A stretch of DNA of 64,000 nt from Actinoplanes solisilvae (GTDB taxonomy: Bacteria; Actinomycetota; Actinomycetes; Mycobacteriales; Micromonosporaceae): positions 372,001-436,000 of the forward strand of contig NZ_RJAC01000002.1 in assembly GCF_003999975.1 (NCBI RefSeq). The letters are read 5' to 3'. Shown here one piece after another: positions 8,631-16,567 of this stretch. The notes under the pieces are model-generated. The model was not told where the DNA came from. It searched no databases and saw nothing but the letters and a program-made list of their open reading frames with translations. The position numbers were made by a program, and so were the translations under genes. Position 1 is the first letter of the stretch, and every line of letters begins with the position of its first letter.

Positions 8631-10743
8631 AAAGCTCGCGGCCCAGCAGCGGGGCGATCGCCCGCACGTAGGCGTCGGTCAGGTGGCTGTTGTCCTTGTA
8701 GACCAGCGTGTTGCCGACGATGATCGGGCACCGGCCGCCGGCGCAGAACCACGGCGTCGGGTCGATCACCCGCAGACCGTCCGCGCGGGCGGCGTCGGCG
8801 ACCAGGTCGCGCCGCTTGCGCTCGGCGATCGCCTTGCCCACCGTACGGTCGCATCGGGCGAGCCGGCGTGCGTTCACCGCGGCACATTCCGGCGCGTCCC
8901 GACCGGGCCAGGGCGTGTCCTGCAAGAGCACGGTCGGGATGCCTTCCAGCCGCTCCCAGGTCTGCTGCCAGGCCCGCACCCACGGCTGGTCGGCGCGCGG
9001 CAGGCGGCGGCCGTCGTCGTCGAGCAGGCCGCTGTCGAGGTCGTTGGAGGCGAGCACGACCAGGTCGGGTTTCTCCCGCTCGATCCGCCGCAGCGTCTGC
9101 TCCCGCCAGGTCGTGCATTCGCGGTACGGCCGTTCGAAGCCGGTCAGATAGATCAGCACTCGCGGCATCTGGCAGGCGGCCTTCGTCAACGCGACCAGCC
9201 GCCAGCCGTGCGCTCTCGCGAGGTCGTCGACGGCCGGGAACCAGTGCGCCGCGTGCGAGTCGCCGACCAGATACACCGTACGGGCGCCGGCCGGGTCGCC
9301 GTAGACACAGTCGCCCGAGCGCACCTGCTGATAGGTGGCGTGACAGCCGTCGTCGTAGATCGCCGGCTTGTCGACCTTGGCGTCGGCCAGCGCGGGCGTC
9401 AGGTTCGACGGCATTCTCGCGGCGCCCACCGAGCCGGTGATCAGCTCGGTGAGCCGGGCCTGCGGGTCGGCCGCCCTGGCGAGCTCGGTGCGAGTGTCGC
9501 CGGCGGGCGGCCCGATCGGTAGCGTCGGCGGGATCATGCCCGCGACCAGGGCGACAGCGGCGGCCGAGGCGGAGAGGGCGATCCCGAGGATCAGGCCCCG
9601 ACGCGCGCGGTTGCGCAGCCGGCGCCGGTGCCGAACAGGGTTCTCGACCAGGTGGTACGTGATCCACGCGAGCCCGAGGGAGGCGACCGCGAACGCGAGG
9701 TTGCTCTTGACGCCGGGGTCGCGCCCGAGGGCCGACGGCCAGATCATCAGGACCGGCCAGTGCCAGAGATACCAGCCGTACGAGAGCCGGCCGACGAACT
9801 GGAAGGGCCGGGTGCCGATCAACCGGTTCTGGTTGACCGATCCGCCGGCGATCACGGCTGCGGTGCCGACAACGGGCAGCAGGGCGGCGTAGCCGGGGAA
9901 CGGCGTCGTCTTGTCGAAGGTCACGGCCGCGGCGACGACGGCCAGGAGTCCGCCCCATGTCATGACGGCGGCAAGAGCCTTGGGCGTACGCCTTAGGACG
10001 CCGGTTGCCAGGGCGACGAGCGCACCGATTCCGAGCTCCCACGCGCGGGTGTGGGAGCCGAAGTAGGCCCAGGGAGCGGCGGCGGCGGTCTGCTGGGCGC
10101 TGACGAGGAGCGAGATCACGACCAGGGCGCCGAGGGTGTAGGCCGCCTTCTTTCCTTTCCAGACGATGATCAACAGCAGCGGCCAGACCAGGTAGAACTG
10201 CTCCTCGACGGCCAGCGACCAGAGGTGCTGCAACGGCGAGGGCGCCGCGGTCGCGTTGAGATAGTCGGTGCCCTCGTACGCGAGTCGCCAGTTGATCCCG
10301 TAGAACGTGCTGAACAGGGCGTCGAGCGAGATCGACCGGAATCGGGTGGCGGGCAGCCAGAACCAGGCCGCGAGAACGGTGGCGATCAGCACGACGGTCG
10401 AGACGGGCAGCAGGCGGATCGCGCGCCGGGCGTAGAAGCGGCGCAGCGAGATCGTGCCCGTGCAGCCGGCCTCCTTGAGCAGCAGCGTCGTGATCAGGAA
10501 GCCGGAGATCACGAAGAAGACGTCCACGCCGACGTAGCCACCGGCGAACAGGCCGAGACCGACGTGATTCAGCACCACCAGGACGACGGCTATGGCGCGC
10601 AGGCCCTCGATGTCCGGGCGGAACCCGAGGTGCCGCTCCCCGGCCTGTGCCGGTGTCGCGGAGGTCGAGCGGCCCCGGCCGTCCACGCTCGGGGCCGCCG
10701 GACGCTGACCGACGACGATGGACGTGTGGACTGAATGGCTCAT
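8605..10743 (-). CDS. Membrane O-acyltransferase fused to an SGNH domain (OafA-like)
   Basis: A 712-residue integral membrane enzyme. An acyltransferase-3 domain (about residues 42-400, with RPDIEGLRAIAVVLVVLNH and VGVDVFFVISGFLI) spans the membrane about ten times. It is followed by an extracellular SGNH hydrolase-like domain (about 445-705) with YLVGDSHAAHWFP (catalytic serine block) and DNSHLTDAYVR (Asp/His block). Such fusions O-acetylate surface polysaccharides or cell-wall sugars, or modify glycosylated natural products. The target here is unknown. It stands alone, divergent from the GNAT gene. Confidence 0.93.
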   Translation of the reverse strand: MSHSVHTSIVVGQRPAAPSVDGRGRSTSATPAQAGERHLGFRPDIEGLRAIAVVLVVLNHVGLGLFAGGYVGVDVFFVISGFLITTLLLKEAGCTGTISLRRFYARRAIRLLPVSTVVLIATVLAAWFWLPATRFRSISLDALFSTFYGINWRLAYEGTDYLNATAAPSPLQHLWSLAVEEQFYLVWPLLLIIVWKGKKAAYTLGALVVISLLVSAQQTAAAAPWAYFGSHTRAWELGIGALVALATGVLRRTPKALAAVMTWGGLLAVVAAAVTFDKTTPFPGYAALLPVVGTAAVIAGGSVNQNRLIGTRPFQFVGRLSYGWYLWHWPVLMIWPSALGRDPGVKSNLAFAVASLGLAWITYHLVENPVRHRRRLRNRARRGLILGIALSASAAAVALVAGMIPPTLPIGPPAGDTRTELARAADPQARLTELITGSVGAARMPSNLTPALADAKVDKPAIYDDGCHATYQQVRSGDCVYGDPAGARTVYLVGDSHAAHWFPAVDDLARAHGWRLVALTKAACQMPRVLIYLTGFERPYRECTTWREQTLRRIEREKPDLVVLASNDLDSGLLDDDGRRLPRADQPWVRAWQQTWERLEGIPTVLLQDTPWPGRDAPECAAVNARRLARCDRTVGKAIAERKRRDLVADAARADGLRVIDPTPWFCAGGRCPIIVGNTLVYKDNSHLTDAYVRAIAPLLGRELFSGAAGGG

Positions 10744-10999
10744 GGTCCCCGCTCGAGATGGTGACGAGCCGCGCCGATCTGCATAGAGCGCGAACTAGGG
10801 CAAATGGAGTCTCTCGATCCGATCGTGTCCCACATCGCGCCCTGGTTTGGCCGCAGTTTCATGAGATTCACTCGGACCAGCGGTCGCCGTCGCTTTTGTT
10901 CCCGACGGCTTACCAAAACGCAACGATTCGGGCGCGGGCTGGTATCGAGCGCTCCGATATGGGGTCGCGCGTGACGGGCCGCACCGACAGGATCACGCT
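10744..10999. other. Divergent intergenic region, nothing specific seen
   Basis: 256 bases between the divergent acyltransferase and GNAT genes. It must hold both promoters. I see no clear -35/-10 pair, palindrome or RNA element, only AGGA about eight bases before the GNAT start at 11000. Confidence 0.5.
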
Positions 11000-11836
11000 A
11001 TGGCCTGGCAACTGACCGACGATGTCGAGACCTTCGATGCGACCGCGGGCGAGTTCCTGAGAGCCCGCCCGATCGAGCACACCAACCTGCTGACCCTGAT
11101 CGACACGCTGCGCAGGCGCGGCCGCAACGCGTACGGTCCGGATGATCCGGTCTTCGGCTGGTGGAGCACCCCCGCCGGCCAGGTCGCCGCGGTGCTGCTG
11201 CAGACCCCGCCGCACCCGATGATCTTCAGCGAGCTGCCGCCGCGCGCGGTGACCGCGGCCGTCGAGGCCCTCGCCGGGCGCGCCCTGCCCGGCGCCAGCC
11301 TGCCGGCCAACGCCATCGACGGATTCTCGGCCGGCTGGCGCAGCCGCGCCGGGGTGCGAGCGCACGTCACACGGCGTACGCGGCTGTATAGGCTCTCCGC
11401 GCTCACCCCGCCCGCGGCCCCGCCCGGCCGGCCCCGCTACGCCGCCCCCGCCGACCGAGACCTGATCGCCGGTTGGCTGCTAGCGTTCCACGACGAGATC
11501 GGCGAGCGACGCCCCTCGGACCCCGGAGCCAGAGTCGACGCCTGGCTCGAATACGGCGGGGTGGTGCTCTGGGAAGACGGCGGCCCGGTGTCAATGGCGA
11601 CGCGGTCGCGACCCGAGGCCGGAACCGTGCGGGTGCAGACGGTCTACACGCCGCCGATTCAGCGCGGACGCGGCTACGGCGGGGCGGTGACCGTGGCCGC
11701 CACCCAGGCCGCGCAGAAGGACGGCGCGCGAGATGTGGTGCTCAACACCGACCTGGCCAACCCGACGAGCAACGCTTTATACCAGCGGCTGGGCTACCGT
11801 CCGGTCGAGGACCGAGTGATCGTGGAGTTCACATGA
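11000..11836 (+). CDS. GNAT-family N-acetyltransferase
   Basis: A 278-residue cytoplasmic protein. The C-terminal half (about residues 140-278) is a GNAT fold with the acetyl-CoA loop reading QRGRGYGGAVTVA, followed by LNTDLANPTSNALYQRLGY, typical of the family's last helix and strand. The N-terminal half looks like a degenerate second GNAT-like unit, as in other tandem actinobacterial members. Its stop overlaps the next ATG (ATGA), so it is translationally coupled to the MOSC protein. The substrate is unknown. Confidence 0.88.
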   Translation: MAWQLTDDVETFDATAGEFLRARPIEHTNLLTLIDTLRRRGRNAYGPDDPVFGWWSTPAGQVAAVLLQTPPHPMIFSELPPRAVTAAVEALAGRALPGASLPANAIDGFSAGWRSRAGVRAHVTRRTRLYRLSALTPPAAPPGRPRYAAPADRDLIAGWLLAFHDEIGERRPSDPGARVDAWLEYGGVVLWEDGGPVSMATRSRPEAGTVRVQTVYTPPIQRGRGYGGAVTVAATQAAQKDGARDVVLNTDLANPTSNALYQRLGYRPVEDRVIVEFT

Positions 11837-12501
11837 CAGACGGCAAAGTGCTCTCGGTGAACGTCGGCGTGGCCCGGCCCAACCCGGCCAAGCGCTTCGG
11901 CGGCATCACCGGGATCGACAAGCTGCCGGTCGACCACGCGGTCGAGGTGCGCGCCCCCGGCCCCAAACGGACCGGTCTGCACAGCGGCGTGGTCGGCGAC
12001 CCGATCGGCGACACCAAACACCACGGCGGCGACGACCAGGCGGTGTACGCCTACTCCCGCGAAGACTACGACTGGTGGTCGGCCGAACTGGGCCGTCCGC
12101 TGGCCCCCGGCACGTTCGGCGAGAACCTGACCACGGCCGGCCTCGACCTGAACGAAACCCAGATCGGCGACATCTGGCGCATCGGCGAGACGCTGGAGCT
12201 GCAGGCGACCTTCGGCCGCATCCCGTGCTCGACGTTCCAGGTGAAAATGGGCGAGAAGCAGTGGCTGAAGCGCTTCTCCCGAGCCGCCCGAACCGGCACC
12301 TACCTGCGCGTGGTCAAGCCGGGTCTGCTGCAAGCCGGCGACCCGATCGAGGTCATCCACCGCCCGGCCCGCGGTATCGGGGTTTCGGAGGCCTTCGACA
12401 TCTATATGCACCGTGCCGAAGAGCTGGGCCGCCTGCTCGAGGCCGACGACCTTCAGCCGGACCTGCGCGAGGAGATCGAACAGCGCCTGGCCCGCGGCTA
12501 G
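11833..12501 (+). CDS. MOSC domain protein (YiiM-like)
   Basis: A 222-residue protein of the MOSC sulfur-carrier superfamily, related to the C-terminal domain of molybdenum cofactor sulfurase and to E. coli YiiM, which works on N-hydroxylated compounds. Visible family blocks are TKHHGGDDQAVYAY, FGENLTTAGLD and the cysteine-bearing GRIPCSTFQVKM, where the cysteine is the likely sulfur or cofactor ligand. The start is fixed by the ATGA overlap with the GNAT gene. It is followed by a strong terminator. Confidence 0.92.
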   Translation: MTDGKVLSVNVGVARPNPAKRFGGITGIDKLPVDHAVEVRAPGPKRTGLHSGVVGDPIGDTKHHGGDDQAVYAYSREDYDWWSAELGRPLAPGTFGENLTTAGLDLNETQIGDIWRIGETLELQATFGRIPCSTFQVKMGEKQWLKRFSRAARTGTYLRVVKPGLLQAGDPIEVIHRPARGIGVSEAFDIYMHRAEELGRLLEADDLQPDLREEIEQRLARG

Positions 12502-12508
12502 GGTGCGC

Positions 12509-12553
12509 AAGGCGAAGGCCCGGGGCACGTTGATTGCTCCGGGCCTTCGCCTT
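12509..12553 (+). terminator. Intrinsic terminator after the GNAT-MOSC operon
   Basis: AAGGCGAAGGCCCGG and CCGGGCCTTCGCCTT form a 15-pair stem around a 15-base loop, seven bases after the MOSC stop. There is no long T-run, as is usual for GC-rich actinobacteria. Confidence 0.8.
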
Positions 12554-12720
12554 GACTACGGGCAGACGACAGCGCCCGTCATCGACCGCGCGATGCAAAG
12601 CCTGCGGGTCAAGGGACTAACCGAAACACTCGCCGGCGTGGGCGTCTACGTCCGCGAGTCCAGCGGTTCCTAGCTCGGAAACAGGGTGCGTCAGGGGCTC
12701 TCGATTGCGATCATCCAGCG

Positions 12721-13326
12721 ATGATGATCTGGTCCCACGAGGACAGGTTGTATGAGATCACTGGCGGATTCAGCCTTCCGGACGACGCCTGGCAGTACGA
12801 GCTGGTGGGACTGACCGGATCTCCCGGGACGGGGCCGTATCTCACCGTCACCATTCCTGATTCGGTCGTCGACGGACCGTTCACGCCGAAGGCCGCTGAG
12901 CACGCCACGGTTCACGCTGGGGGCGGTGTGGTGCCGTGGCCGATCCTGGCGCAGTTCGTTGACATGCTCGACGCCAGCGGTGACCTCGTTGAGGAACAGC
13001 GCGACCCATCGCCGGAGTCCGCGCTTCCGCTGACCCTCAACGTTTGGGGGCACGGGGAGCGGCAGTTCACGGTCAACTCGTTTCACCTCTGCGGTGACGG
13101 CGACTGGTGCTACGAGCTTTTCGAGATGCTGCCGGCAAGCGATCGGAATGACTACCTCGAGGTACGGATCCCGGACGCCTCACCGGATCACGGCCCTTTC
13201 GTGCCGATGCACGCCAACCACGTGACCCTGACGATGCACGGCCGGTGGAACATCCCCTGGCCGATCTTCCGTCGTCTCCTCGACGCGATCCGCGCGGCCG
13301 GCGACGTCGGCGTGGTGGAGTCGTGA
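12721..13326 (+). CDS. Hypothetical protein with internally duplicated ~95-residue domain
   Basis: A 201-residue acidic, soluble protein I do not recognise. It is two copies of one unit. Copy 1 (about residues 7-90) contains AWQYELVGL, YLTVTIPD, GPFTP, HATVHAGG and VPWPILAQFVDML. Copy 2 (about 108-196) has the matching DWCYELFEM, YLEVRIPD, GPFVP, HVTLTMHG and IPWPIFRRLLDAI in the same order. The start is uncertain: ATGATG at 12721 has no strong ribosome binding site. Its 3' end overlaps an antisense ORF for a zinc-ribbon protein, so the two could interfere when transcribed. Confidence 0.72.
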   Translation: MMIWSHEDRLYEITGGFSLPDDAWQYELVGLTGSPGTGPYLTVTIPDSVVDGPFTPKAAEHATVHAGGGVVPWPILAQFVDMLDASGDLVEEQRDPSPESALPLTLNVWGHGERQFTVNSFHLCGDGDWCYELFEMLPASDRNDYLEVRIPDASPDHGPFVPMHANHVTLTMHGRWNIPWPIFRRLLDAIRAAGDVGVVES

Positions 13327-13602
13327 GTACCCGTCACGAAGGGCGAACGCCGGCCGTGTTCGGCTCGGTCGTTGGCTTTCCGGCGTCAGTGGAGGCGGAG
13401 CAGCTCGGCACGGCGTAGTGGGCGCGTCCGGTTCGTCGTGGTCGATTTCGTACTCGCACTCGCTGCACGAGCCCTCGGGGCGATGTTCGCGCCAGTCGTG
13501 TCCGCAGTCTGGGCAGGCGCCGTACCAGCGGGGTGCGGGATTCCCGAAGAGACGCAGCACCGGCTCACGATGCCACCCCGGCCCTCCCGGGCGGTACCGC
13601 AT
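13180..13602 (-). CDS. Small zinc-ribbon protein, C-terminus uncertain
   Basis: A minus-strand frame of 140 codons from an ATG at 13602. Residues about 31-56 hold CPDCGHDWREH and CSECEYEID, a clear pair of CxxC knuckles for zinc. After residue about 70 the sequence becomes Pro/Arg-rich and low in family-like character, and the frame runs 147 bases into the 3' end of the convergent gene at 12721. The true C-terminus may therefore have been lost, or the frame shifted. The first 70 residues are the well-supported part. Confidence 0.5.
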   Translation of the reverse strand: MRYRPGGPGWHREPVLRLFGNPAPRWYGACPDCGHDWREHRPEGSCSECEYEIDHDEPDAPTTPCRAAPPPLTPESQRPSRTRPAFALRDGYSRLHHADVAGRADRVEETTEDRPGDVPPAVHRQGHVVGVHRHERAVIR

Positions 13603-13619
13603 TCGAACCGGCTGCCGCG

Positions 13620-15083
13620 TCAGGAGAGGGCGTCGAAAAGGAGTTGGGGGGCGAAGCCGAGGGTCACGGCGGCGACCGTTGCGACGACCAGGGCGGCGGC
13701 GACCGGGCGCGTCACTCCCAGGCGGGGGTGGAGTGCCGCTTCGAGCAGGTTCGGGTCGGCGACGGGGATGCCTACCGCGGGTGGGGCGCTGTAGAGGACG
13801 GCCGCCACCCGTACGTAGTAGGCCAGCGCGATCACCGCGTTCACGGCGACGATGCAGGCCAGCCACAGCTGGTCTCCGTCGAGGAGGACGTCGATGATGG
13901 TTACCTTGGCGAAGAGGCCGGCTAGGCCCGGTGGGAGGCCCGCCAACCCGGCCAGGGCCAGGACCAGCGCCGCGCCCAGCCACGGGGATCGGCGGGCCGC
14001 GCCGCGGTAGGAGTCGATGTCGCCGCCGTCGGCGCCTGGCTGGCGCAGGGCTACGACTACGCCGAAGGCGATGAACTCCAGGACCACGAAGAAGACGGCG
14101 TACGCGGCGGCAGCCTCCAGGCCTTCAAGGCCCAGCGCCAGCGGGGCCAGGATGTAGCCGGCCTGGGCGATCGACGACCAGGCGAGCAACCGGACCATGC
14201 GGGTCTGGCGCAGGGCCACCAGGTTGCCGACGGCCATGGTGAGGATCGCCAGGAGCGCCGTCAGGGCTCCGGCCTCCGAGCGGGTCACGATGGCGGCCAG
14301 GGCCAGTACGCCGCCCAGTTTCGAAGCCGTCGAAAGGTAGGCGGCCACCGGGAGGGGCGAACCCTCGTACGTCGGTGGTGCCCAGGCGTGCAGCGGGACG
14401 GCGGCGACTTTGAAGGCCACGCCGATCACAAGCAGGGCGACGCCGGCGGTGGCTACGGGGGCCGTCGGGCCTGAGCCGTCGATGAGGCGGTCGAAGTGCA
14501 GGGCGCCGGTTGCGGCGTAGTTCAGGGCGGCACCCAGCAGGGCGATGGCCGTCGAGATGACGCTGATCAGGAAGAACGTGACCGAGGCGGAGGCGGCCGA
14601 GGTGGTGACGCGTTCTCCGGGGGCGAAGCGGCGCAGGCCGACCAGCAGGTAGAGCGGCAGGGTGAGCGTCTCCAGGCCGACGATCAGGGTGATCAGGTCG
14701 CCGGCGTAGCCGACCACGACGCCACCGGTCATGGAGGCGGCCAGCAGGAAGCAGAACTCGCCGACGGGAGCGGTGCCCAGGCGCAGTGACGGCGCCGAGA
14801 GGGCGAGCACGCCGACGGTCAGGGCGGCGAAGACCACGGCGGCGGTGGCGGCCAGCGGGCCAGGAACCCACGAGCAGGCGCTGCCGGAGGGGTCGCAGAA
14901 GGTGCCTACGCGGGCGCCGGTGATGATCGCACAGACCACGGTGGCGAGGCCGCCGACGGCCAGCACGCCCATGGTCACCAAGCGGCGAGCTACCAGCAGG
15001 TCGGCCAGCAGGACCAGGATCGCGGTGCCGGCCGCGGCGTACAGGGGAAGCAGTGAAAGGTGGTCGACAGCCTGGGCTCTCAT
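13620..15083 (-). CDS. nuoN: NADH-quinone oxidoreductase subunit N
   Basis: A 487-residue, about 14-helix membrane subunit of complex I, one of three antiporter-like proton-pumping modules. The conserved glutamate lies in VGLETLTLPLYLLVGL, and the lysines in FKVAAVPLHAWAPP and STASKLGGVLAL, so the proton path looks intact. The start chosen is the ATG at 15083, which overlaps the nuoM stop as ATGA and has GGAGG seven bases upstream. It is the last gene of the nuo run. No obvious terminator follows before 13602. Confidence 0.93.
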   Translation of the reverse strand: MRAQAVDHLSLLPLYAAAGTAILVLLADLLVARRLVTMGVLAVGGLATVVCAIITGARVGTFCDPSGSACSWVPGPLAATAAVVFAALTVGVLALSAPSLRLGTAPVGEFCFLLAASMTGGVVVGYAGDLITLIVGLETLTLPLYLLVGLRRFAPGERVTTSAASASVTFFLISVISTAIALLGAALNYAATGALHFDRLIDGSGPTAPVATAGVALLVIGVAFKVAAVPLHAWAPPTYEGSPLPVAAYLSTASKLGGVLALAAIVTRSEAGALTALLAILTMAVGNLVALRQTRMVRLLAWSSIAQAGYILAPLALGLEGLEAAAAYAVFFVVLEFIAFGVVVALRQPGADGGDIDSYRGAARRSPWLGAALVLALAGLAGLPPGLAGLFAKVTIIDVLLDGDQLWLACIVAVNAVIALAYYVRVAAVLYSAPPAVGIPVADPNLLEAALHPRLGVTRPVAAALVVATVAAVTLGFAPQLLFDALS

Positions 15084-16567
15084 CGCCATGCCTCCGTCAG
15101 CGCTCGGACGGGGGCGCTCGTCGCGGCCAGCACCAGGGCCGGCGCGACGCCCACGGCCAGGGTCAGAGCGGCCAGGGGTGACCAGGCGAGCCATTCGGCA
15201 CCGGAGATCGTGGGTGAGACCGGTGTACCGACCGGTCCGTGCGTCACCTTGCGCAACAGCCTGAGGAAGTACGCAGCGGTGAGCGCTCCGCCGATCGCGG
15301 CGAGCGCGGCCAGCGTGGTCCACAGGCCGCCACCGCGTTCGACGGCGGCGACCACGGCGAACGCCTCGCCCCAGAAGCCGGCCAGGCCGGGCAGGCCGAG
15401 GGACGCGATCGCGGCGAAACCGAGGATGCCGGCCAGGCGGGGTGCGCTCTCGCGCAGGCCGCCGAGGTCGGCCAGGTCGCCGGTGTGAGCCCGGTCCTTG
15501 ATCGCGCCGGCCAGGAAGAACAGCAGGCCGGTGATGAGCCCGTGCGCGACGTTGCCGAGCAGGGCCGCCTGCAGGCCGGTGGCGGTCAGCGTCGCGATGC
15601 CGAGCAGGACGAAACCCATGTGGCCGACGCTCGAATAGGCGATCAGGCGTTTGAGCTCGGTCTGGCGCAGGCAGATCAGGGATCCGGCCAGGACGGCGGC
15701 GACGGCGAGGATGCCGAGCACGGGGGCGGCCCATTCGGCGCCGAGCGGGGCGACGCCGACGCCGACGCGGATCAGGCCGTACGTGCCCATCTTGAGCAGC
15801 ACGCCGGCCAGGATCACCGAGCCGACCGTCGGGGCCTGGGTGTGCGCGTCGGGCAGCCAGGTGTGCAGCGGCCACAGCGGGGCCTTGACGGCGAAGGCGA
15901 TCGCGAGCAGGACGAAGGCGACCTGCTGCGTGGTGCGGCTCAGTCCCAGCCCGCCGGTCAGCTGGGTCAGGTCGCCGGTGCCGGCCGCGACGGTCACGGT
16001 GAGCACGCCGAGCAGCAGCAGTACCGAGCCGAAAAGCGTGTAGAGGACGAACTTGCGCGCCGCTCTCCTGCGGTCCGCGCCGCCCCAGCCCGCGATCACG
16101 GCGTACATGGGCAGGAGAACGACCTCGAAGAAGAGGAAGAACAGGAGGAGGTCGAGGGCGAGGAAGGTGCCCAGGATCCCGGTCTCGAGAACCAGGAGAA
16201 GCGCGACCAGCGTACGGCCGGAGCCACCGTTCTCGGGGACACGCCAGAGCGTGTACGCGCAGCAGAGTGCGGTGAGCAGGCCGGTGAGCGCGACGAGTGG
16301 GTACGAGACGCCGTCGATGCCGAGGTGGAAGTCGAGGTGCAGGGCGGGAACCCAGGAGACGTCGAGTTCGGCCCAGGGCTGCAGAGCCGAGTACGAGAAC
16401 CGGGCGTCGTCGCGGGCGAAGGCCAGCACGACGATCGGGACGAGGGCCGCCACGGCGAAGACCGTCCCGACGACGCGCGCGAGGTGGTCGAGGCGCGACG
16501 GGAAGACTGCGAGGACGGCGGCGCCGAGAGCGGGAATCAGCAGGACGGCGATCAGGGCCACGGTCAT
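15080..16567 (-). CDS. nuoM: NADH-quinone oxidoreductase subunit M
   Basis: A 495-residue antiporter-like membrane subunit. Key residues are present: the glutamate in FLFFEVVLLPMYAVIAGWGG, the lysine in FAVKAPLWPLHTWLPDAH, and LLKMGTYGLIR in the discontinuous helix. It overlaps nuoL upstream and nuoN downstream by ATGA, showing tight translational coupling. Length is usual for NuoM. Confidence 0.95.
   Translation of the reverse strand: MTVALIAVLLIPALGAAVLAVFPSRLDHLARVVGTVFAVAALVPIVVLAFARDDARFSYSALQPWAELDVSWVPALHLDFHLGIDGVSYPLVALTGLLTALCCAYTLWRVPENGGSGRTLVALLLVLETGILGTFLALDLLLFFLFFEVVLLPMYAVIAGWGGADRRRAARKFVLYTLFGSVLLLLGVLTVTVAAGTGDLTQLTGGLGLSRTTQQVAFVLLAIAFAVKAPLWPLHTWLPDAHTQAPTVGSVILAGVLLKMGTYGLIRVGVGVAPLGAEWAAPVLGILAVAAVLAGSLICLRQTELKRLIAYSSVGHMGFVLLGIATLTATGLQAALLGNVAHGLITGLLFFLAGAIKDRAHTGDLADLGGLRESAPRLAGILGFAAIASLGLPGLAGFWGEAFAVVAAVERGGGLWTTLAALAAIGGALTAAYFLRLLRKVTHGPVGTPVSPTISGAEWLAWSPLAALTLAVGVAPALVLAATSAPVRALTEAWR

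Noticed and set aside
12559..12673. Short plus-strand open frame after the MOSC terminator (about 40 codons ending VYVRESSGS)
   Set aside because: No start codon with a ribosome binding site fits, and the frame begins inside the MOSC gene. It may be a gene fragment but cannot be supported.
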